A stretch of 27,178 bases of DNA from assembly GCA_964647585.1 (NCBI GenBank), contig CAZYGG010000055.1, positions 1 through 27,178 on the forward strand. The letters are read 5' to 3'. The notes under the pieces were generated by a model, which did not search any database, had not been told where the DNA came from, and was given only the letters and a program-made list of their open reading frames with translations. The position numbers and the translations under genes were made by a program. The stretch is from CAJINA01 sp964647585 (GTDB taxonomy: Bacteria > Desulfobacterota > Desulfobacteria > Desulfobacterales > CAJINA01). Below, piece by piece: positions 22,201-27,178 of this stretch (the stretch's first letter is position 1; the number at the start of each line of letters is the position of its first letter).

Positions 22201-23466
22201 CTACAACATCTCTTTCAGCGGCCGCCGGGCGGTCCGGTCCGGCCGGATGTCATCCACGATCATTGCCTTGAGTTTGCGGCGGCTGTCTTTCAAGTAAATG
22301 AGCGTCCCGGGGGGCAGGTCGGCGGATACCTTTACAAACCCGCAGCACAGGCCCTTGGCTTTGAAGCCTTCCGGTTTGTCCGGGCTGGCCAGGGAGTAAA
22401 TCCGATCCTGGACCCTTCCGATCCCCATATCCGTGGCGCAGGTCAGCACCGTGCCGAACGTTTTCCCGTCTGCATCGACGACAACCGTTTCATCCAGATC
22501 GGTCACTTTGCGCAGGTCAAAGCCGGCAAAGGGAAGCGTGAAGTCGGCTTCGGTCGCTTCCAGCAGGGCCTGGTTGCCTGTAAAGGACTTGGTGAAGGCC
22601 GACTGGCTGTCGTTCCAGGGCAGGGCAAAGGGCCACGGGTTATTGCGAAACGGCCAGTGACCGATATCCTGGTGGCTCAAGGGCAGGACGGCACCGGCCC
22701 GCAGAGAGTCCCGGGCTGCCAGGCCGCAGGGAACCAGCCCGAACGCTTCGCCGGCTGCCAGGAGTTTTTGCCAGAGTATTACAGTATCCCCGGCCGTGAC
22801 AAAGAGTTCAAAGCCGAATTCCCCGGTGTACCCTGTACGGGAGACCAGGACGGGCGAACCGCTTTCTAAAAGAACCGGGGGATCGACGAAATCCGCGGTT
22901 TCGAAATAGCCTTTGAAGGCGAAATACGGCAGGTTCTTTAAGGCGGCGTCCGGGTCCTGGAGAACAGCGGCAAGGATTTTGGCCGCCGCCGGTCCCTGGA
23001 TGTCGATCTTGCCGAGGCGATCGGTCATGTCCGTTATCCGGACTGTTTCAGATGGGTGGGGCTGGCTGTACAGGTGAGTGGCGATATCAGTACCCATACC
23101 CGCGTTGACCACGACCATATATTTTTCGGCGGCAAGCTGAAAAACGATGGCGTCATCGATGACCTGCCCCTTCTGATCCAGAAAGGCGCCATACACACAG
23201 CGGCCGGGTACCAGGGAGGATTTAGCCGGGCCGATGCATGCCGCCAGGTTGTTGGTAAAGGTTGCCTGCAGGAGGTCAAACGCGCCGGCCCCGGCCACCA
23301 GGACCACGGCCATGTGGCTGGTATCGAAGAGGCCGGCAGCGGTCAATACGGATAGATGCTCCTTTTTAGCGCCGGCCGCATACCACATGGGCATGTGGTA
23401 TTCTCCGAAAACGGCCATGTTGGCGCCCTGACTGGTGTGCCAATCATGCAGAGGGGTTGTTTTCAT
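22201..23466 (-). CDS. gcvT: Glycine cleavage system T protein (aminomethyltransferase), divergent
   Basis: This 421-residue folate enzyme releases ammonia and makes methylene-THF from aminomethyl-GcvH. Family blocks are FDTSHMAVV (about 48-56), CVYGAFLDQKGQVIDDAIVF (about 91-110), KIDIQGPAA, SRTGYTGEFGFELF and GLAARDSLR. It is about 50 residues longer than most GcvT proteins. The segment after AARDSLR reads AGAVLPLSHQDIGHWPF instead of the usual LEAG-type stretch, so it is a divergent branch. The start is set by AGGAGAG 7 nt before the ATG. A palindrome-ended repeat (23485-23615) lies just upstream, then the AsnC-type gene. Its place ahead of gcvH-gcvPA-gcvPB supports the T-protein role. Confidence 0.92.
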   Translation of the reverse strand: MKTTPLHDWHTSQGANMAVFGEYHMPMWYAAGAKKEHLSVLTAAGLFDTSHMAVVLVAGAGAFDLLQATFTNNLAACIGPAKSSLVPGRCVYGAFLDQKGQVIDDAIVFQLAAEKYMVVVNAGMGTDIATHLYSQPHPSETVRITDMTDRLGKIDIQGPAAAKILAAVLQDPDAALKNLPYFAFKGYFETADFVDPPVLLESGSPVLVSRTGYTGEFGFELFVTAGDTVILWQKLLAAGEAFGLVPCGLAARDSLRAGAVLPLSHQDIGHWPFRNNPWPFALPWNDSQSAFTKSFTGNQALLEATEADFTLPFAGFDLRKVTDLDETVVVDADGKTFGTVLTCATDMGIGRVQDRIYSLASPDKPEGFKAKGLCCGFVKVSADLPPGTLIYLKDSRRKLKAMIVDDIRPDRTARRPLKEML

Positions 23467-23484
23467 TGTGACTCTCCTATTATA

Positions 23485-23615
23485 GATGAATTCGAAAAAA
23501 TCGAATTCATCAGTTTTAAGTTTTATGTGTTAAGTGTTAAGATCAGTCAAAATCCTGTTAAAAAGAATACTTAAAACTTAACACTTAAAACCTAGAACAC
23601 TCGTGAAATTCATTT
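23485..23615. repeat. Palindrome-ended dispersed element, copy C (divergent)
   Basis: A 27-bp palindrome (GATGAATTCG ... CGAATTCATC, 23485-23511) is followed by TTAAGTGTTAAG and ACTTAACACTTAAAAC stretches that pair with each other. The far end, ACTCGTGAAATTCAT, is a worn version of the CTCGTAAAAAG end. The inner spacer of the palindrome differs from copies A and B. It lies between the AsnC-type gene and gcvT, 18 bp from the gcvT ATG. Confidence 0.65.
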
Positions 23616-23648
23616 TTCTCTTTGGCGAGTCCGTCTTTTCTTCAATGC

Positions 23649-24092
23649 CTATAAAATATACGGCACCTTTATATTGTATCCTTTGTAGATAACGAAAGTC
23701 TCGACGGAGCGGACGTCTTCGATCTTTACAGCTTCTTCGGTGTAGAATTCGAGGAGGCCGAATCCCTCTTTTAGCAATACCGTCAGGATCAGGTCGAACC
23801 GGCCGGTGACAACACTTGCGGAGACAACGCCTTTGAGTTTGCTGAATTCTGCTCCTTTTTTAACCAGGTTCATGGATTTCAAGTTGACGCCGATCATAAC
23901 CAGGCGGTGTCCTTTCAGGGCTTCCGGGTCCACCAGGCCGGAAATTTCAAGGACGCCTTGCTCTTCGAGTTTTTTAACCCGGCTGCGTACCGTATTTTCC
24001 GACAGGGAAAGATCTTCGGCAATTTTTTTATAGGAGGCCCGCCCGTCCCGCAGGCGCTTGATGATTTCTATACTGCTGGCGTCGATTTTCAT
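23649..24092 (-). CDS. Lrp/AsnC-family regulator of the glycine-cleavage side
   Basis: The protein has 147 residues. The winged helix occupies residues 1-55 (SIEIIKRLRDGRASYKKIAEDLSLSENTVRSRVKKLEEQGVLEISGLVD) and the RAM domain about 62-140 (VVSASVVTGRFDLILTVLLKEG, then VEDVRSVETFVIYKGYNI, approximately). A good ribosome site (AAAGGACA) precedes the ATG. It is the first gene of the minus-strand glycine-cleavage series and is divergent from lpdA. A palindrome at 24328-24345 between the two is a candidate site. Glycine or another amino acid is a reasonable effector guess; nothing in the sequence fixes it. Confidence 0.93.
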   Translation of the reverse strand: MKIDASSIEIIKRLRDGRASYKKIAEDLSLSENTVRSRVKKLEEQGVLEISGLVDPEALKGHRLVMIGVNLKSMNLVKKGAEFSKLKGVVSASVVTGRFDLILTVLLKEGFGLLEFYTEEAVKIEDVRSVETFVIYKGYNIKVPYIL

Positions 24093-24327
24093 GGCGGTGT
24101 CCTTTCGGGGATTGCTACACTTATCCAGGAAAAGCCGGGCGCTTCCGGAATGAAGCCGGGTCGTATCAGGGGCAGGACGCGCAAAATACGAAAGCCCGGA
24201 AGTCAGCCTGTTTTTGTCAGTCCTGGATATTGACCAAAAAAACGTTTGAAACTGTTAGGCTTAAGGGTTTATGGGTAGAATATGCGCCTGTTGATTACTG
24301 CGGTGCAATAATCTCCAGATAAATTAT

Positions 24328-24345
24328 ATTGACGATATTGTCAAT
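24328..24345. promoter_or_regulatory. Palindromic operator candidate in the asnC-lpdA divergent region
   Basis: ATTGAC-GATATT-GTCAAT is a dyad with one central mismatch pair. The symmetry extends outward as TTAT/AAAA with partial pairing. The TTGACG within it is followed after 17 bp by ATAAGA, so it may overlap a plus-strand promoter for lpdA. The size and A/T richness suit an Lrp/AsnC-type protein. The rest of 24093-24440 shows no gene. Confidence 0.5.
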
Positions 24346-24440
24346 AAAATAATAAGAAATTGATGTTTACCTCAAAAACCATATGATAATTGGATGTATA
24401 TATAAAATAATGACCCATAATCATTAAGGGGGCATACCGG

Positions 24441-25874
24441 ATGGGCCTGAAAACAGCAATATTGGGAGCAGGACCGGGTGGATATGTGGCCGCGGTGCGG
24501 GCCGCTCAACTCGGGGCAGAAGTGACCATTGTGGAAAACGACAACCTGGGGGGGACCTGTCTGAACTGGGGGTGTATACCTTCCAAAATCCTGAAGTCGG
24601 CCGCCGATCGGCTGGAAGCCATAAGGCACGCGGGCCCTTTCGGGATCAAGGCGGACCCGGATCCAGAGATAGACATGGCGGCGCTGACCGCCCGTAAGGG
24701 CCGGGTTATTCAGGCCCAGCGCAAAGGGATTGCCGCGCTGCTTAAACACCATCGTGTCCATCACCTGAAAGGCAAAGGGACGATTCGGGATGCCGGGTTA
24801 CTGGCGGTAGCTGGTGAAGATGGCAGTCACGAGAAGGTCGTTTATGACCGCCTGGTTGTTGCTACCGGCTCACGCCCCATGGATATTCCCGCGTTTGCCT
24901 TTGACGGGCAGCGCATCATATCCAGCAATGAGGCCCTCTATATAGAGGAGATTCCCGCGTCAATCGTCATCGTGGGCGGCGGCGTCATCGGGTGCGAGTT
25001 TGCCAGTATCCTTTCTTCGTACGGGACGGCCGTCACTGTGGTCGAGGCCCTTGACCGGCTCCTGCCACTGCCGGCGGTGGATGCTGATTGTTCCAAGGTG
25101 CTGGCCCGGGAGATGAAAAAGCGGAAAATCGTCTTCCATGTCAACCGCACCGTGGAAACAGTTGACGGCGCCGGCGACCTGTTGAAGGTGCGCGTGGGGC
25201 CTTCGCCCTTCGCGGAAAATCTCAAGGAGAAAGATAAGCAGCCGCTGGAAATCGAGGCAGAGAAAGTCCTGGTGTGTGTCGGCCGCACGGCCAATACCGC
25301 GGGTATTGGTCTGGAAAAAATTGGCGTGGCCACTGATGAAAGGGGCTGGATTGTGGCCGACGATCAAATGCGCACCAGTGTTGATGGCGTTTTCGCAATC
25401 GGAGACGTCCTCGGACCGGAGAAGATCATGCTGGCTCATGTGGCGTCGACCGAAGGCATGGTGGCGGCGGAAAATGCCGCGGGGGGCAGCCGCCGGATGG
25501 ATTATACCGCCGTTCCCGGGGCGGTGTTTACAGCACCGGAAGTCGGGAATGTGGGGCTGTCTGAATCCCAGGCCCGGCAAACCGAAGCGTCCGTACGGGC
25601 GGATACGGTCCTGTTCAGAACCATCGGCAAGGCCCAGGTCATCGGCGAGATTGCCGGCCAGGCCAAAATTGTTTCCGATGCCGATTCAGGCCGGATCCTG
25701 GGGGTCCACATTATTGGCCCGCACGCCTCGGACCTGATTGCCGAAGGCACCCTGGCGATCCAGAACGGGCTGACCGTCAGCCAGCTGGCGGAGACCATTC
25801 ACGCCCACCCGACTCTGGCCGAGGTGATGCTGGAGACCGGTTTTAAGGCAATAGATCGGGGGTTGCATGGATGA
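24441..25874 (+). CDS. lpdA: Dihydrolipoamide dehydrogenase (L protein, E3)
   Basis: This 477-residue flavoprotein reoxidises the dihydrolipoyl arm of GcvH (or of 2-oxoacid dehydrogenases) with NAD+. The FAD motif GAGPGGYVAAVRAAQLGAEVTIVE lies at 9-32. The redox disulfide is C40/C45 in GGTCLNWGCIPSK. The NAD motif is GGGVIGCEFASIL, and VFAIGDV is the second FAD site. The catalytic H456/E461 pair is in HAHPTLAEV near the C terminus. A ribosome site (AAGGGGGC) precedes the ATG. It diverges from the AsnC-type gene of the glycine-cleavage locus, so it most likely serves that system, although it could be shared with other lipoyl complexes. Confidence 0.96.
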   Translation: MGLKTAILGAGPGGYVAAVRAAQLGAEVTIVENDNLGGTCLNWGCIPSKILKSAADRLEAIRHAGPFGIKADPDPEIDMAALTARKGRVIQAQRKGIAALLKHHRVHHLKGKGTIRDAGLLAVAGEDGSHEKVVYDRLVVATGSRPMDIPAFAFDGQRIISSNEALYIEEIPASIVIVGGGVIGCEFASILSSYGTAVTVVEALDRLLPLPAVDADCSKVLAREMKKRKIVFHVNRTVETVDGAGDLLKVRVGPSPFAENLKEKDKQPLEIEAEKVLVCVGRTANTAGIGLEKIGVATDERGWIVADDQMRTSVDGVFAIGDVLGPEKIMLAHVASTEGMVAAENAAGGSRRMDYTAVPGAVFTAPEVGNVGLSESQARQTEASVRADTVLFRTIGKAQVIGEIAGQAKIVSDADSGRILGVHIIGPHASDLIAEGTLAIQNGLTVSQLAETIHAHPTLAEVMLETGFKAIDRGLHG

Positions 25875-25881
25875 TGCCGAT

Positions 25882-26046
25882 AAATACGAAATCCGAATAT
25901 CGAAATCCGAAACAAATTCAAAATTCAAATGACCAAATGACAAAAACAGATGTCTACCCGTTGTGATGAAAGGTTTTGTTTAGGTCCTTAGGTTATTGTG
26001 ATTTGCTTTTTTGTTTCAAGTTTCGATATTCGGATTTCGTATTTTT
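25882..26046. repeat. 165-bp element with long inverted ends (CGAAATCCGAATATCG)
   Basis: AATACGAAATCCGAATATCG (from 25883) and its reverse complement (ending about 26045) form about 22 bp of perfect inverted ends, with further pairing inward (GAAACAAA/TTTGTTTC). It begins 8 bp after the lpdA stop and may act as its 3' hairpin. Its internal words resemble 2085-2168. There is no coding capacity. Confidence 0.78.
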
Positions 26047-26109
26047 AGGGTACTTGAAAGCGTTATAGTGGTAGCATGTCATTAGAAAAGTGTCTTAAGG
26101 GCCGCAACA

Positions 26110-26823
26110 CTAATAATTGTACCCTGACCCCACAAAGGGCGGTTTCCGGTTCACCATCGCTTCCAGGAGGATCAGTTCGTCGTCGGTGTGGTTGATGACC
26201 GGTGCGTGCGCGATAAGCCTGCCGTCCGGTGCGGCCGATCTGGATATGTAGCGCGGGCTTTCATGGTGTCGGGTTTTGACATCTTCAAGGGCCTGTCCGG
26301 TCACGGCTGATCCCAGGGCGGCCTTGCCGTAGCAGATGCACACATACGTTTTCTCCGGACTTGCCTCGAGGTAGAGTCCGGTCCCCCGGATGCCGACAAC
26401 CGCCGTGGGTGTTGTGAAACGCATACGGCTTTTCCCCAGGACCGCCAGCACTTTCCCGTGGGCTAGCCTGACGATTTCATCTGCTTTCTCCGACAGCGTC
26501 TCCCCGGGTTCGGCCGGGAGTTCTATCCGGGTGTTTTTACGCACCAGGTAAACCGCTTTTCCCAGTATGAATATTGCCCGGCCAGGCACACCGGTGGTGA
26601 CCACATCGCCATAATTCACAGGGGTACCGACCTGGGCCGGCCGGCCATTGAGCCGGACATCGCCTTTGACCTGCCGCATTTCCTGGGCGTAGCCATGCCG
26701 GCCCATGGCCAGGGCGGTTTTTATCAGGACCGGGAAGGGCAACAGGCCTAGGGTGCCACCCGTAAGGAGCCAGCGCAGCGCCAGACGTCTTTTCCGGTTG
26801 AACGGGTTAAGGGGGGTATCCAT
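26110..26823 (-). CDS. FecR-domain exported protein
   Basis: The protein has 237 residues. The N terminus has a twin-arginine-like basic stretch (NRKRRLALRW, residues 9-18) followed by a hydrophobic run to about residue 39 ending TALAM, so it is either exported (possibly by Tat) or membrane-anchored. Residues about 50-155 form a FecR domain (VKGDVRLNGRPAQVGTPVNYGDVVTTG, then AIFILG and TPTAVVGIRGTGLYLE). The C-terminal 80 residues are unassigned and include a CICYGKAALGS stretch. Lone FecR-domain proteins often work in the cell envelope rather than as sigma regulators, and no sigma factor or TonB receptor is adjacent. AGGAGG before the ATG fixes the start. Confidence 0.82.
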   Translation of the reverse strand: MDTPLNPFNRKRRLALRWLLTGGTLGLLPFPVLIKTALAMGRHGYAQEMRQVKGDVRLNGRPAQVGTPVNYGDVVTTGVPGRAIFILGKAVYLVRKNTRIELPAEPGETLSEKADEIVRLAHGKVLAVLGKSRMRFTTPTAVVGIRGTGLYLEASPEKTYVCICYGKAALGSAVTGQALEDVKTRHHESPRYISRSAAPDGRLIAHAPVINHTDDELILLEAMVNRKPPFVGSGYNY

Positions 26824-26937
26824 GCCGCCTCCTGTTTGCGTGCCAGGAATAGATGCTTATCCTAAATGATAGGACCGCATGAACGGTGAAGCAAGTTCCT
26901 TTTATTCTGGATCATCTCCAAGAGAGTTGATCCAAAT

Positions 26938-27103
26938 GAAGGGTTCAAGGATTCGAGTAAAATGCTAAAAAACTATAACTTCAGAAATTAAGAGCAGAAA
27001 TTGGAGAGGTCGAGAGCATGCTGAAAGCCTTGATCAAATCTCTGGAAAACAAACACTTGGATCCTTGAATCCTGGAACCCTTTCTCCCAATTAACTGGGA
27101 GAA
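26938..27103. repeat. GGGTTCAAGGATTC inverted repeat plus TTCTCCCA hairpin
   Basis: GAAGGGTTCAAGGATTCGAG (26938-26957) is mirrored by TTGAATCCTGGAACCCTTTC (27065-27084). It is followed by a perfect 8-bp hairpin, TTCTCCCA-attaac-TGGGAGAA (27082-27103). I see no gene in 26824-27178; the last 60 bases resemble generic repeat sequence. Confidence 0.6.
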
Positions 27104-27178
27104 GTCCTCCTTTGATAAATAACTAGCAGGCTGTTGAAAAAGTCATTTTTCCACTTGCAATCCAATTGGGGTTATACT

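Overview
The window looks like a chromosomal segment of a strictly anaerobic, sulfate-reducer-type bacterium of the Desulfobacterota (old Deltaproteobacteria). I infer this from three things: a tungsten aldehyde:ferredoxin oxidoreductase-like enzyme, in-frame UGA codons at redox-type positions in two genes (selenoproteins), and a GAF protein with the CxxC...CPxC tail that I associate with this group. There is no rRNA, tRNA, CRISPR array, transposase or phage gene.

Layout. Positions 1-126 hold the start of a minus-strand DsbA/FrnE-like oxidoreductase whose CxxC motif is written UGA-Pro-Trp-Cys. Then come a GAF/zinc-tail protein (519-1328), a LysE-type exporter, a 4-oxalocrotonate tautomerase, and a three-gene ECF-type vitamin transporter (2618-5345) with a fused, lopsided double ATPase. 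Positions 5436-6644 hold a divergent pair: a small exported protein built of three 38-residue-spaced repeats, and a TetR regulator. They are separated by a nested double palindrome. The minus strand from 11563 down to 6896 carries an ABC-F ATPase, a DUF166-family selenoprotein (UGA followed by Cys, 9061-9696) and the AOR-like enzyme. A M55-type aminopeptidase follows at 11737-12669.

The right half (12915-25874) is an amino-acid/lipoate locus. Reading along the minus strand: asnC-type regulator, gcvT, gcvH, gcvPA, gcvPB, lipB, lipA, a second asnC-type regulator, alanine dehydrogenase and alanine racemase. lpdA diverges from it on the plus strand. Together these supply every protein of the glycine cleavage system (P as two subunits, H, T, L), the octanoyltransferase and lipoyl synthase needed to lipoylate GcvH, and a route from D- or L-alanine to pyruvate, ammonia and NADH. 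A FecR-domain protein lies at the right edge.

The intergenic spaces are crowded with short (about 90-190 bp) elements with inverted ends, from at least seven families. Several recur within the window, and none encodes a transposase. The most noteworthy observations are the two UGA-containing genes, each followed by a SECIS-like hairpin, which ordinary gene calling would truncate or miss; the ECF ATPase whose two halves have complementary defects; and the repeat protein with its TetR operator.
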